Shown here one piece after another: positions 30,991 through 43,153 of a DNA stretch of 64,000 nt; within the stretch, counting starts at the first letter, position 1; each line of letters begins with the position of its first letter. The notes below the pieces were generated by a model, which saw only the letters and a list, made by a program, of their open reading frames with translations, was not told where the DNA came from and did no database searches. The DNA comes from Leptodactylus fallax (lineage: Eukaryota > Chordata > Amphibia > Anura > Leptodactylidae). The position numbers and the translations under genes are program-made. The stretch covers positions 2,060,501 through 2,124,500 of the forward strand of contig CAMRHE010000157.1 of assembly GCA_947044405.1 (NCBI GenBank). Direction: 5' to 3'.

Positions 30991-31968
30991 TTACTTATAA
31001 ATATACTCAGTTAGCCTCTAAAAGGTATCGCCTGATTTCTTCACTCTTCCACTACTTTCAATGGCTAACACGGTACAACATTATACTACTATCACATATG
31101 TTTACTGAATTAGGGAGAGCCTATTGCCATTGAAGCTGTAAATTGGGGTCACCAGACTTGCCCTTCTGTCATCCGTTATCAACTTGCGTAAGTTAAGCAT
31201 GTTAAAATACATAAAAATGGGTCAAAGAAAGACCTATGGGCCTTCACTGAAGGCATTTATAAGTAAATGTGCTGCATAAGCCCTACAAAAGTTTCTTTTT
31301 ACAGGACAGTAACAAGAGGTTTATTATGTGTAGCACTGCGACAAGCTGCAAGCTTCGCCATACTCACATTCAAGCAGCTGATGAGCTGAGAAGTGACCCT
31401 GTGAAAGCTACATTACATTTCTCCAGTCCATTCCCAGGATGGTGCTCTTGTGATATTATTTTATTTCTGCCAGCAGAGCACAGGCTCCATTGGATACAAG
31501 TAATGATATCGTTTTCTCAACCATAACCATGCTTCTATAAAATCATAGGTGCAATGCCCTGTACTGTGATCTGATTTTAACAACCCTTCTATATATTGGG
31601 AAGGAAGGAAGACATTGCTATGCTAAATACAATATGCAAAACATGTGGATATTAAGCAACTTTTATTTCTAGTACAAAGGGTGTCAGAGACATAACATGA
31701 AGTGCTTGTGTCCAAAAGCAAAATCTGTGCTATGTGTCATTTATAATACTCCTCTCCTCCTACAAGACAGTGAGACTCTATGGGGCCCTTCAATCTCCAG
31801 GTACCCCTAAAAAGACTTATAGACAATACCACAGCTCAATCTATCTGCTTCATAGAATGATGACATCATAGGGACATGACTGAATTCAGACATAACAATT
31901 TGGTTTATGCAATGAAACCTGTAAGAACTTGTTCACATCTTATTTAGGGAGAAAGTAAGAAAAGACAT
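30991..31968. other. Non-coding stretch
   Basis: The first ~90 bases are the tail of the repeat around 30961. Beyond it I see no gene or element. The 85-residue open frame at 31269 shows no motif. Confidence 0.45.
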
Positions 31969-31969
31969 T

Positions 31970-32325
31970 TTTAAAAAGGATCTTTTAGCACTGCCATTCC
32001 AACTCTTTACATCCTTCAATAGGTGCCGCTCCACTAATTCTGGTGCAATTGGAATTTTATTCCTGAGCAATTGGTGCTGTTACCTGCAGTCCACAATATG
32101 CTAATTAGGCTCTCTACTGTCAGGTGGGCAGACCCTGTGTCTGATCCAGGCCTAGACTGTCCACCTGACGGTAGGGGGCCTAATTAGCATATTGGGTACT
32201 GAAAGTAACAGCACTGATTGCTCAGGAGTGATGGGGGCTAGAGAAAAATTGCAACTTTGATAGAATCAGTGGAGAAGTGACTATTAAAGGATATAAACTT
32301 GGTGGAAGTGGTGAAAAGTCCCCTT
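31970..32325. repeat. Foldback MITE
   Basis: Arms at 32066-32110 (caattggtgctgttacctgc…atatgctaattaggc) and 32178-32222 (gcctaattagcatat…aacagcactgattg) are inverted, with CTGTCAGGTGGGCAG/CTGTCCACCTGACGG nearer the centre. Outer flanks are weakly paired. Confidence 0.7.
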
Positions 32326-32368
32326 TAAATTATCAATGCAATTCAATTGTGTGCTGACAGACTCCCTT

Positions 32369-32930
32369 TAAGGCTAGGGCCAAATGGTGACATTTGCTGC
32401 ACAGTTAAACACCGCAATAAAATCATTTTGTTGCATGACTTTAATGCAACACGATATAGCACAATGCGATTTTGTTGCAACATGCATGCGTCTGTGATTG
32501 CTTGTTTTGGCTCAGTGGTTAGCCTTGCAGCACTGGAGTCCTGGGTTCGAATCCTGCCAAGGACAACATCTGCAAGGAGTTTGTATGTTCTTCCCGTGGT
32601 TGCGTGGGTTTCCTCTGGGTACTCTGGTTTCCTCCCACACTCCAAAGACATACTGATAGGGAATGTAGATTGTGAGCCCTATATGGGACAGTGACTGTCA
32701 ATGTCTGTAAAGCGCTGCGGAATATGATGGCGCTATATAAGTAAGCATAATTAATAATAAAGACAGCAATTGCGACATAAAGTTGAGCAGGGTTGGATTT
32801 TTGTGTGACTGTCGCATTGTAATAGCAGCGTGTCGCATGCTACACCATAGAAATGAATTGCTTTTTTTGTCGTGCGACTATAGTATGATTTTAAAAAGCC
32901 TGAAAAATTTTGCCGTGTAGCCCTAGTCTA
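32369..32930. repeat. Foldback MITE carrying a SINE
   Basis: The left end TAAGGCTAGGGCCAAATG and right end GCCGTGTAGCCCTAGTCTA are inverted in style; inner text with CACGATATAGCACAATGCGA and TCGTGCGACTATAGTATGAT is a degenerate inverted pair. The SINE at 32497-32762 interrupts it. Confidence 0.55.
32497..32762 (+). mobile_element. tRNA-derived SINE
   Basis: The head has an A-box-like TGGCTCAGTGGTTAGC and a B-box GGGTTCGAATCC, the internal RNA polymerase III promoter. The body contains GTTGCGTGGGTTTCCTCTGG and CACTCCAAAGACATACTGAT, shared by V-SINE-type elements. The tail reads GCGCTATATAAGTAAGC and ends in AATAATAA repeats. Inverse fragments lie at 34674-34862 and 48929-49110, a head fragment at 47553-47610. 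It codes for nothing; open frames over it are chance. Confidence 0.8.
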
Positions 32931-33744
32931 AAAAGTGGTGGAAATTAATTTGTAAATTCCCCCAATTCTTTGTAAATGTTGTTTTATATCCATGTACTGC
33001 TTTTTAATTATGATTTCCTATATTTTCCATTCTGATGCTACACTGCTGTAAGTTAAAAATTCTGATGAATTCCTATTAGCAGAAAGCAGTGCATTGTGGG
33101 AGCTCAGATGGCAATTTCACAGATTTAACTAAATTGCTAGGTCATGTGACTGCAGCTTGCAAATAAACAAGATAGAACTAGCAGATTTTTTATTTTGGGT
33201 GCAAATGAATAAGAAAACAACATATAACTCAAAAGATGAGTAAAGCACAAACTGTGAGATGTTTTGCAGAAGCTGATTTTAAGCCTTATCTAAAGAAGAA
33301 TGGTTAACCCCTTTAACCCCTTTTACTGCCGACCATCATTTTTTTTTATGTTCTGCCTGTTTATGCTACACTGGACACAGGGCTAAAGAGCTAGATCTAA
33401 AATTGCTTTCTCCCGGTAGACAGGACTTCCATGTTGATGCAAGAGCTCAGCATAGTCATCTCACTGATATCTATTAAGCACTTCACTACAGCTAGGGAAG
33501 AGGGGGAGGGTATTTCAGCAGCCCCAGAAGATCTGTCTCTGATTTTTAGTATTTCTCATCCTCTCATCTTTTAACATGGGCTTAAAGCACAGCTTCATTG
33601 CTTTTAATGAACCGCATCAAAACTGCATTGGAAAAAACATGTATTTGATTATTTTTTAATTTTACAGTTAAAACATACATTAATTTTTTTCCTGTGTGGT
33701 TTGTGATGTGTTTTAACTGCACCATCTGAATGCACCCTAAATAT

Positions 33745-34195
33745 CAAAACTATGTGGACACTCCCTAATTATTAGCTTTAGGTTTTTCAGCCACAGGCAT
33801 AGCAAAAAGGTGCATAAAATCAAGCACACAGCTGTGCAATCTCCATAGACAAACATTGGTAGCTGTATGGGTCATACTGAAGAGATCAGTGACTTTAAAC
33901 GTGCATAGGATGCCACCTTTGTCAGAAGTCAGTTTGTAAAATTTTCTGTCAATATTCTGGTCAGCTGTTCCCTAGGACTAACAACAGCAAAGCCATTAGA
34001 CAGTAGACCACACAAAGTCACATAGTGGTACTGTCAGATCCTGGAGTTCAAGAAGTGTAAATATTGCCTACTCAGAGAGACAGACCTTCTCATCCAACAA
34101 TAGTGCTCTCTTATGGCTGAATGGGATCAAATTCCCACTCAATAAATGTAGAAAGTCTTTTTAGGAGAATTTAGATTGTTGTAACTCTTCTCCAA
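33745..34195 (+). pseudogene. Internally deleted Tc1-type element relic
   Basis: The left part has text typical of a Tc1 5' region (aaactatgtggacac; 'atctccatagacaaacattgg'; 'taggatgccacctttgtcag') and the start of a transposase gene. At about 34100 it passes straight to C-terminal text ('ctcttatggctgaatggga'). The catalytic core is absent. No open frame survives. Confidence 0.5.
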
Positions 34196-34668
34196 CTCAA
34201 TAAATCCTGTTTGGGTGGCTGACCAGGGCACAAAGCTCAAATCACCCACCAACATTGATGGCTGCTCTCTACAGTTAAGCCGGCCAGTTGCACATGTTGC
34301 ACACTGACCCATTCATTTCTGTGGGCCTGTACATATGACAGTGAATTACACGGTCCCGTATGCGAGCCGACAGTCCGGACCACAAAATATAGAACAGGTC
34401 CTATTTCTGTCTGATTTTGCGGCCACACTACCGTGGCTCCTATTCATTGAACGACATCCGTGTGTCGTCCGCACGCTACCCGTGCCATTCTTTATAGCCG
34501 CCGGTTAGCACACGGTCGTGTGCATCCAGCTTTAGTGAGTAGCTCTACACCCCTACATCACTGTATACTTCTGATTCCTGCCAAAGCTGTATGCATGACC
34601 CATTAAAGGACCTCCACAGGACTCCGCCAAAAAGAATACTGCCATGTCACAGTACCAGCATTTTATCC
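34196..34668. other. Repeat-like stretch, unassigned
   Basis: It contains 'gttaagccggccagttgcac' and 'cgcacgctacccgtgccat' and is GC-richer than its neighbours, so it is probably another short transposon copy. No ends were fixed. Confidence 0.3.
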
Positions 34669-34673
34669 TGTGT

Positions 34674-34862
34674 ATATGGGCACTGAACAGTACTATTTAT
34701 TATTTATATATATTTATTTAATTTACTTATATAGAGCCAATTTATTCTGCAGCGCTTTACAGATATTGCCATCATTCACTGTCCCATTAAGGCTCACAAT
34801 CCAAATTTCCTATCAGTATGTCTTTGGAGTATGGATAACCAGAGTACTTAGAGAAAACCCTA
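34674..34862 (-). mobile_element. SINE fragment, inverse orientation
   Basis: TATATAGAGCCAATTTATTC then CAGCGCTTTACAGATATTGC and ATCAGTATGTCTTTGGAGTA are the reverse complement of the SINE body at 32580-32750. The tRNA-like head is missing (5' truncation). Confidence 0.75.
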
Positions 34863-35263
34863 GACATTAAATTTGGTTCTGATATCTATGCAGTAAGATT
34901 GGTCCTGGTAATGTATCTATAGCTTAGTTCTGATATCAAATCTGTGTAATAAGCTTGGATCTGATACTGTGTCTATGTAGTTAGCCTTCCTCTGTTATTG
35001 TATCTATGCAGAGATTTTTGTTCTGGTTCTGAATCTAGGCAGTAGATTTTAGCTCAACCATACAGCCCAAGTCCATAGTAGCTTTATGCCACCCCTATCT
35101 CTTCTATTAAAGTGAATGGCCTGTTTTGGTATTCAAAAATGTCATTTCTAAACCAGACAACTCTTTTTAAGTTGATGGTTTACTGCATAAGAATCAGATA
35201 AAAAAAAGTCCCTTTGGCTACTGTTTTGCAAAACCATTCTAATAGTAAAGTCCTACAGTCAGT

Positions 35264-35441
35264 GGGGAAGATTTATTAAAACTGTCTAAAAGCAAAATTG
35301 TCTTAGTTGTCCATAGCATCCAATCACAGTGCAGATTTCATTTAGTATTCTGATCCTGAAAAATGAAAGCTGTATTGTCATTGGTTGTTATGAGCAACTA
35401 AAACAGTTCTTCTTTTAGACAGTTTAATACATCTGCCCCAG
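35264..35441. repeat. Foldback MITE (GGGGCAGATTTATTAAA family)
   Basis: The left end GGGGAAGATTTATTAAAACTGTCTAAAAG is matched inverted by CTTTTAGACAGTTTAATACATCTGCCCC; inner arms AACTAAGA/CAATCACAG and CATTGGTTGTTATGAGCAAC also pair. About 178 bp long. Confidence 0.8.
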
Positions 35442-36559
35442 TGTGTATGCATAAGTGATAAGAAGAGAAATACTGATATAGATAGGAATATAAAGAGCAC
35501 ATCATTTATATGTAATGTTATATACAATAGGAACCACATATACAGTAGATTAAACAATAAAGAATGTTTGGTTAAATCTGTCACTTTTGACATATGAAAC
35601 ATAAAACCTGGTATCATATTATGTATAGCAATCTAAAGTTCTTGGTGGTCTTGTCTATTAAGGTGTATAGCAGTATGAGGGAGAGCTGACAGGACTAGAC
35701 AGAAATCCAAAACACATGCTCTAAATCATTATCATCATCATCATCCAAATCAAGGAGGCAATGAAAATCAATGTCTGATTCTAGGAGTACTCTGCAAATG
35801 ACAGATTATAAGTGAGGCCAAAATACAGAACTTTATACTTAAGTAAAAGAAAAAGCTATCTAGAAAGTAGATTATTATCATGGAATGACCATAAAATAAT
35901 CATGCATTCTATTACTTATGATAGGATCCAGCAATTTTACTTGAGAATGATTCTCCTTTGCAAAAGGTTCTTATAAAATATAACTTTTATTTACTCCATG
36001 AAAAATTAAAAATAGTTTTATCAAAAAGGTGAGAGGTTACATCTGGAAAAGCCTACGCGTTTCGGGACTAAGGATAGGCCAGAAAAAATATATTTTGGAC
36101 AACTTCTTTAAGCATGCCTGGGATAAACACCTGTCCTAAGATAAAATAGAAATAATATAAAAAGGGCAGACTACATGGATCATGTGGTCTTTGTCTGCTG
36201 TCAATCTTCTATGTTTCTATGTTAGTACTTTGGGGACAACGAAACTTTAATTTTGGGTTGCTATTGCAGGATATAAGTGCTACCAGAGCTGCCCAGTAAC
36301 CACTCATCTGCTCTGGGTCACTAAAAAACAATACGCCTAGTCCATTGATCCCAACATGCATGTTATTGTGAGCTCTGGGGCCAATATTTGCCTGTGATTT
36401 GATTGTTTGGGTAATGGGTATCTAATGTGTATAGAAGTTCACCCTATATACTTCTGTGATGCTTCTGCATGCTTATTTCCAAATTCCTGATTTTTCTTTA
36501 CTAAATTGGATATTAAAACTCAGTTGTACTTAATCCTGCAGCTCCAACCCTCCAGATCA
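35442..36559. other. Non-coding stretch with a repeat motif
   Basis: A (ATC)n run is at 35727-35742. On the minus strand 36050-36075 reads AGTCCCGAAACGCGTAGGC, the right half of the same hammerhead-like repeat motif as at 27457. Nothing else is recognised. Confidence 0.45.
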
Positions 36560-36990
36560 CCAATTAGAGCATACTTACTGATAGAGTTTTCATGTTCAGT
36601 ATGATAAATTGTTCCGTTAATGAGCGCTCTCTTTCCTGGTTCTGAACATAGCCAACAACTTTGCTATGATTACAGAAAAGAAGAGAGTAAATGAATGTCG
36701 TGTTTCTTGAAATTGTTTTATGAGGAATAATCAGAGCATTTCAGATACTGTTTTATTAGCTGACTGATCTGCTTCCAATGCTCTTACATGTTTTTCTATA
36801 GACTTTACTTTGTGTCTTTCTCATAGAAAACGGTGTTCTCATCATGTAAATTATAATTTTACATTAATTGTGTATATTAAAAGGTAATAAAATTCTCTTT
36901 TCTGCTTTCCTTGTGTTGCCTACCACAGTATGATGTTCTTTCTGCTGTTTAATTAAATGTGTAAATGTTTTCCGAAGGTTGCTGTCTTTC
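36560..36990. other. Candidate conserved non-coding element
   Basis: Unlike its neighbours this stretch has no repeat features and is dense in TTAAT/TAATT and TCATGTAAATTATAATTTTA-type words typical of vertebrate developmental enhancers. This is an impression from sequence texture; conservation was not tested. Confidence 0.3.
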
Positions 36991-36999
36991 ATCTCACTA

Positions 37000-38519
37000 T
37001 TATAAACGCTGCCCTAGAGAGCCTCAACAGCTCTTGGCAAAGTTATACTACGTAAACCAACAAGGGCTGGCCTTGGGCCACTACATGTGATCTAGCTGTA
37101 TTGCCTTCAACATGGTTAGTTTACAGTCAGCTATTCTTATACTTGAGTGCCATTTGTTGGCATGCAGATCCTTACCAATTTATCCACTTAGAGGAGCCTA
37201 TTCAAGGTTTACAAATAATGCATTATACACAATAAACTAAGATCACTATGACCATGCGATGTTTGCTGCAAATAGACATAAATATGTAACAACCAATAAC
37301 TATTTACCAGGTTATGGCCAGAGCACAAAATTACCAAGCAATGGAGTCCACTTAATCCTATAATCCTAACCTTATACCGCATTGCCTGCCCATATAATTG
37401 ACAATCTCATTGGAAAAGATTTATGAAGCCTGTTGTTTTCAATGCCAATCTTTATATCTCTTGCACCGCCAGAGAGTATGCCTCATTAATTGGGCAGACT
37501 CTCCTCAGGGTAGCTGGCATAGATTTCAGGCATCATTTAGTAAATTAAGAAACGTGGTGTACAAGGCATAATAAATCTCCCCAATGTGCATGATCATCAA
37601 AGGGATACCTGTCCATTAATCAGAAATGTACCCCTTATATAAGTTTAGATTGAATTTAAATAGGAGATTGCAAATAGCTATAGGGTCACCTGCAACACCA
37701 AATCAAGTAGTCTTTCTAATTAGGAAATGCAATTCGACATAGTCAGCAGCACCAGTGCAAGTATTGCTTCATAGGAAACAAGTACTTTCTCGACTGGAAG
37801 GTAAATGGCTCAAGTCATCTTATATCAAGGTGGGTTATGAGATTATAATAGATTCGAAACTGCACATCCCTTTCTTTTTGTAATTTGTATCAGACACTTT
37901 TATAAAAAAAAAATATTTGGTTGTGTTATTAAATGTATACTATTTCGCATGTTGTCAAATTTGTTGTGGTTGCCCTTCAAGTATGCCAGTCTATATGGCC
38001 CTGATACCAAAAAAGCTTGTGATGAGAGCAACCAAATAAAAATGTGATTGTGCTTATCATTTTTTTCCTACCTTTAGTATATGGGTGTTCTTGGCACCTT
38101 GTTTTATTAAACAGCCTAAATATCTTTCCAACACCTCATTGTATGGCTAATGGTATAAACCTTTCTTAGTGCCACAACAGCAATTTTAGGGTATGGCATT
38201 TAATATCCTTAAATAAAGTATTTCATGTTCTTCCTCTTTTTGTAGTTTTGCTATCATTCTAAGAAGCGTTGCCAAACAATAAAAATAACAAAGGAGTTTA
38301 AGCTAAAATATATTTATATAGTAGAAAATAACATTTTTCCTTCTTTTCTTTTAAGTTAATTAAAATTTTGTATGTGAGAAATCAGGAAATTAGTTAAAAG
38401 GAAAACAGGAGACTGTTCCACACAGAAGGAGCAGAATTAATCAGGAAAGGACCTAAATTCATTTGTATATACCTACAGGAGACACATGTCTAAGGCAAAT
38501 GCTTTGAAGTTAGGGCTGC
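37000..38519. other. Non-coding stretch
   Basis: No gene or element is recognised. Text such as 'tttaaatcttccc'-like foldback ends near 37430-37570 may be a weak inverted pair. Confidence 0.4.
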
Positions 38520-39420
38520 AAGGCAAGTTAAATGCTGAATTTGTTTGCTCAACTTCCATGTAACCTGATATTAACTGTCAAAGTATTGACATTTTGGGCA
38601 AGCTAGAATAACACATAAGAAGCAAGCACCAGCCTTTAATGGCACCATAGTTCTAATTAGCTGTGACTGTAATAAATTATCTTTGCTTGGCTGTAACGCA
38701 AACAGTATTATTATGTTACAAAGCAGTGTGACGACCATCATATCAGCTTCTATTGGTGCCCGGTGGAATTTCAAGGAAAGCTGTTATAGAGCTGAATATT
38801 CATTGCGCTCAGCAGGTTCTCTTGCTAGGCTGTTTATCAAATAAGAGGTGTTCTTGCATTGGGATTAATTGGCGCTGTGATCGAAAACAAATGCTGTTTT
38901 TTAAAAAATACAATAAAAATGCTGAGTATCAACAGGGAACATTACCGGTATGCAGAAGGATTCACAACGACACTAACATGTTGCCATCTGGGATTTTATA
39001 ATTTGCAAACTGATAATCAAATGTTAATTTTCCTAGCGTCTGTCATCATATTATCATAAAACAATTCTCCTTTATTGAGAAGAGTTGGAGTCAGGGTGCA
39101 AATATGCTGTTGCGAGTCACAAATTATGTTGTGAGGTTGTGTTTATACACATCTGCAGAATTATGAGCTCTATTGTGAGGCAACCGCGGAAAATTAAAGA
39201 AGTTAACCTGAGCCAATATAGAACTAATTGCAATTGGATTGCAGATGTCACTTACACAAAGTGGAAGCTGCCATTTTGAAGACAGAACCGATGCTGCTGG
39301 GAGTCATGAATTAGTTCAGACATAAAGAAACACTAATGTCAGTGAAATGTTGCAACATTGTTAACTAATGAATACATAGGCGAGTTAACTGTCAATCACT
39401 GTTTAAAGGAAATGCGTCAT
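38520..39420. other. Candidate conserved non-coding element (enhancer-like)
   Basis: About 0.9 kb lacking all repeat signatures. It contains several homeodomain-type words in distinctive contexts: CTAATTAGCTGTGACTG, AATATTCATTGCGCTCAGC, GGGATTAATTGGCGCTGTG, CATGAATTAGTTCAGACAT and AACTAATTGCAATTGG. The short ORFs over it on both strands have no domain. The call is inferred from texture only. Confidence 0.4.
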
Positions 39421-40590
39421 ATATTGGATTTTAGCTTCATTGATTGGATGTATGTCTGTAAAAAAGAAAAAAAATGTATTTGTTCTTCTTTTAATTGTTC
39501 TAGTTCTTTATTTTTTATTTTTCGAAACTCCCCTGGGGGAACCGTATTGGAGACACATACTTCCTTTCAGTATGATCTGTATAGCCAGTATAACAGTGTG
39601 TGCTTTATGGCTGCTGAAATAGTTGTGAAAATTGTAATGTTTCAAAATAAATCACCAAAATGAAAAAAATAAAGCATACTTTTAATAAAAAATCATATTC
39701 TTCTGATTATACATTCCATTTAACCAGGTAAAGGTTTAGATATTGAGTCAAGGATTTGCAGAGGCACGAAAACACAATGAGGATATTGGACAGGATATTC
39801 CACTAAGAGTGACTCTTGTTTTATATGCTGCATATAATGACATATAGATATGACTAGCCTTGCCTAAATGATGATATGATAAGTGTAAACTGAAGAACTT
39901 GTTGGCTATATTCAAATGCAAGAACTACCAAAATGTACAGTCATGGCCATTGTATGGTCATTGCCTACAATGCCATAAAACTTGTCCTCTATTATTATAA
40001 TAGTTCCACATAAAGCTGTAAAATCACTACAACCCCTTTTTAAATTAAAGTTAATGCAGTTATCAGTTGGGATTATATACTGCCACAAGTCATGCCAGCC
40101 ATTCAAAAAGACACTTCAGACATCCTCTATCTACATTCCTTAATGGGGCAAATGGAAAGCTGTCTCATCATTTAAAGTGATTTTCCCATAATTATAGCCA
40201 TATTTAGATCTGTAGACAATTAAAAGTTAAACTTTATTTTTGTTTTTGCACTATTACTTATGCAAGACCTCAAATCTACCAATGGCAACAAGGAAAAAAC
40301 ATATATTACATTGTGTACCTTTCATTCTACTTGTGTAATGTTGTGATAAGGTTTTCCAACCATCTGCAAAATTCTGGTCAGTCCATGAAAAAATAGAAAT
40401 GTCTGAGATGTCTTTGAAATTGAAATTTCTCTTCTGGTTATTATCATTTTACATGTCATAGTAAATGCTGCTAATGTATTTGTATAAGTATTGTATGCTG
40501 TAGGCACACTACTACTCATTTTTATGATTTCTTAAGGTTATTCAGTTTGTGACATTTATACTTCTATATTATTGCACCTTAGAGCATATG
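39421..40590. other. Non-coding stretch
   Basis: No gene is seen. The 101-residue open frame at 39358-39663 has an unremarkable, low-complexity composition. Confidence 0.45.
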
Positions 40591-40594
40591 GATA

Positions 40595-40970
40595 CAGGTG
40601 CATCTCAATAAATTAGAATATTTTTGAAACGTTCATTCATTTCAGTAATTCAGTAATACAATTCATAATCAGCGTCTTCCATGATTGTGTGTCCTACTGA
40701 ACCAGACTGAGGGACCATTTAAAGGCTTAGGAAACCTTGGCAGGTGACACACTGAATTTACAATACTGAACTTTTTTACAATATTCTAATTTTCTTAGAT
40801 TTGGGTTTTCATTACCTGTAATCCATAATCAACATTTACAGAAATAAAACGCTTGAAATAGAACACTCTGTGTGTAAAGAATCTAGAAAATATAGGAGGT
40901 CACTTTTTTAATTTAATTACTGAAAGTAATAAACGTTTCAAAGATATTCAAATTTATTGAGATGCACCTG
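40595..40970. mobile_element. Tc1/mariner-type MITE
   Basis: The 376-bp unit has ends CAGGTGCATCTCAATAAATT and (inverted) AATTTATTGAGATGCACCTG. Next inward, GAAACGTTCATTCATTTCAG pairs with TGAAAGTAATAAACGTTTC. TA precedes the left end; the right flank is TC, a decayed TA. It is a known vertebrate non-autonomous mariner layout with no transposase. Confidence 0.85.
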
Positions 40971-40997
40971 TCTGTTGTCTAAGGCATACAACCCCAC

Positions 40998-41230
40998 TAA
41001 GGCTGAAGCCCCACGTTGTGAAAATGCAGAGCTTTACAATACCTGCAAAGTGAATGGGATTCTGGCTAATCCCGTCCACACATTGCAGAAAAAAAATAGG
41101 CTACGGAAAGGTGCCTTTTCAAAAACCCCCACGTTTTTGAAAATCACAGCAGCAATTATACTGCAATTTTTAAATTGTTTTCTGCAGCATTTTTTTTGCT
41201 GCGTTTCATTACGTGGGGCCTTAGCTTTAA
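40998..41230. repeat. Foldback MITE (GGGGCCCCACGT family)
   Basis: The left end TAAGGCTGAAGCCCCACGTTG is inverted relative to the right end ATTACGTGGGGCCTTAGC. Interior words (ttgcagaaaaaaaatagg, ctgcagcattttttttgctg) match the other copies at 21025, 52322 and 62904. Confidence 0.75.
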
Positions 41231-41339
41231 AGGGATTTTTCAACTTTTTTACATTGATGGCTTACCCTTCAAAAGCACACCCATATTTTTTTTAAATTAT
41301 CTGGTCAGCTAAAATGGTTCAGGATATAAATCGTAGTAA

Positions 41340-41595
41340 GGGTACTGGTGGCTGTATTTGTGAGTTATCCAATGCCTGGTTCTCAGCGGTGTCGTTTGAC
41401 CAGCAATAAGATTTTCCAATTGACACGTTGCCTTATGAGCGTCCAGGAAGTCAGTTTCATATGAATGAATAGAGAAACTGACTTCCTGTTGACACATAAG
41501 ATGCTGTGTCAGTTGGAGAGTCAGAGTGTCAATCACATGATATATTGCAGCTGAGGCGCAGATAGGGTTTATAACTCACAAATACAGCCACCATT
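41340..41595. repeat. Foldback element
   Basis: Arms GGTGGCTGTATTTGTGAGTT (41349) and AACTCACAAATACAGCCACC (41573) are perfectly inverted; TTGACACGTTGCCTTATG and TGACACATAAGATGCTGTGT plus 'gaagtcagtttc/gaaactgacttcc' form the inner stem near 41450-41488. Confidence 0.75.
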
Positions 41596-41599
41596 AAAA

Positions 41600-42448
41600 C
41601 AATTTACATCTTTTACAGTATCTTTCTAATGGGCCAGAGAATAAAAACTTTTAAGGGATTGCTTCATTCAGATAGGTCACCAATTTCAGTGGGGGTCTGA
41701 CTTTTAGGCCCCCTGCCTATCAGCTGTTTGAATCACAAGGATTAAGAAAGTCAACATTTACTGTTGGTGTGATGTGTTGTGAAATCACCAAATTCTACTC
41801 CTATGACCCAGGTCACAGAACAATGTGCAGAATTGTCTGCACTTTCTTGATATGATGTATGACATACACCACGTACTGTAGCTGTCAAAAATAAACTGAT
41901 ATATGGCCAGCTTACATAGTATACAGTATTGTTAACAGAGTAATGCTTTCATGTACACGTGTGTGCATAAGAATACATAAACTACAGATTCTCCATATTA
42001 TAAGAAAATGTATCACTCATTATCTTAATCTGCCAATTGTATTTCATTCTATACTAAAACACTTGCAAAAGTAGAAAAACACGAAACCAAGACAACTAAT
42101 GTTTTGCAATCTGATTGCAATTGTTCATGAAATAATTGAATGCGATGTATTTGTCCCCATTAAGTGCTCATTCAGAAATTCAGTTTCTCATTATAAAAGC
42201 TGTACTGCATGGTTTACATTCAACTGAAAAGCGAAAAGTTGGAAAAAAAAAGTATTTTCTTTTAAAAAACAAAAATCCTTATCCTTACCTCCACAGACTG
42301 CAGAGTCTAGAACCACATGCAGAGTCTTATCTTGTTGCCTATTCAGAAATGGATTCACAAACTAAACAAATGTTTTACAAGTCTCTGCCTCTAAGGTTGA
42401 ATCCATTGGCAGCTGTTATTTTCATTTATGCATATGTGAATGTCAATT
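41600..42448. other. Non-coding stretch
   Basis: A 'ttaagggattgcttcattcagataggtc' fragment at 41652 relates to the foldback element at 63234. No gene is seen; the 104-residue open frame at 42136 has no motif. Confidence 0.4.
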
Positions 42449-42867
42449 AGGGTGGGTTCACACCTGCGCTTGGTGTCCGTCCGTCGCCAATCCAGTGAAA
42501 ATCTCGGCGAACTGGATTGGCGTCGGATACAGACCGGTCAGCGGCGCATTGGTTAAAAACCCATTCATTTGAATGGGTTTTTAAAGCAGTGCGCGGGTGT
42601 GCGCTTACACCCTCTGCGCTGCGAATCCTTTTTTTTTCGTCGGACACGAAGTCCTGCGTGTCCGACTTTGTTTCCGACGAAAAAAAAAGGATTCGCAGCG
42701 CAGAGGGTGTAAGCGCACACCACGAGCACTGCTTTAAAAACCCATTCAAATGAATGGGTTTTTAACCAATGCGCCGCTGACCGGTCTGTATCCGACGCCA
42801 ATCCAGTTCGCCGAGATTTTCACTGGATTGGCGACGGACGGACAGCAAGCGCAGGTGTGAACGAAGC
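42449..42867. repeat. Large near-perfect palindrome (GGGTGGGTTCACAC MITE)
   Basis: Two arms of about 200 bp, for example CGCCAATCCAGTGAAAATCT at 42486 and AGATTTTCACTGGATTGGCG at 42814, meet at a centre near 42658. Almost every block is inverted (GCGGCGCATTGGTTAAAAAC / GTTTTTAACCAATGCGCCGC). The right end is slightly degraded (GTGTGAACGAAGC). The open frames on both strands are mirror products of the palindrome, not genes. Confidence 0.9.
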
Positions 42868-43153
42868 ATTATATTGTAAGGTTGTTTTTTGTTTTCTTTT
42901 TACACAAAATAATGAATAATGAATGCAATAAAAACATACACAAATGACGCTGACTATTTCAGTTCATTTCATCCAATGTCCATTAGTGATTTCGCTTATA
43001 TATAGATAGTCATTGAGTTGGATCCAAATTTTGTGTGATCCGTTCGATGCAGAACCAAATAGATATAAAAAGTAATATATCAGGAAATAGAAAATGTTAT
43101 ACTATTGTATTGGCATAGCATCAGAAATGTCCTTTATATGCACAGCGTTCAGT

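Noticed and set aside
32500..32560. tRNA gene
   Set aside because: A and B boxes are present but the sequence continues into a SINE body and does not fold as a full cloverleaf.
42447..42801. Similar ORFs of 78-100 codons on opposite strands
   Set aside because: Mirror products of the palindromic MITE; the same happens at 48352-48658 and 60599-61119.
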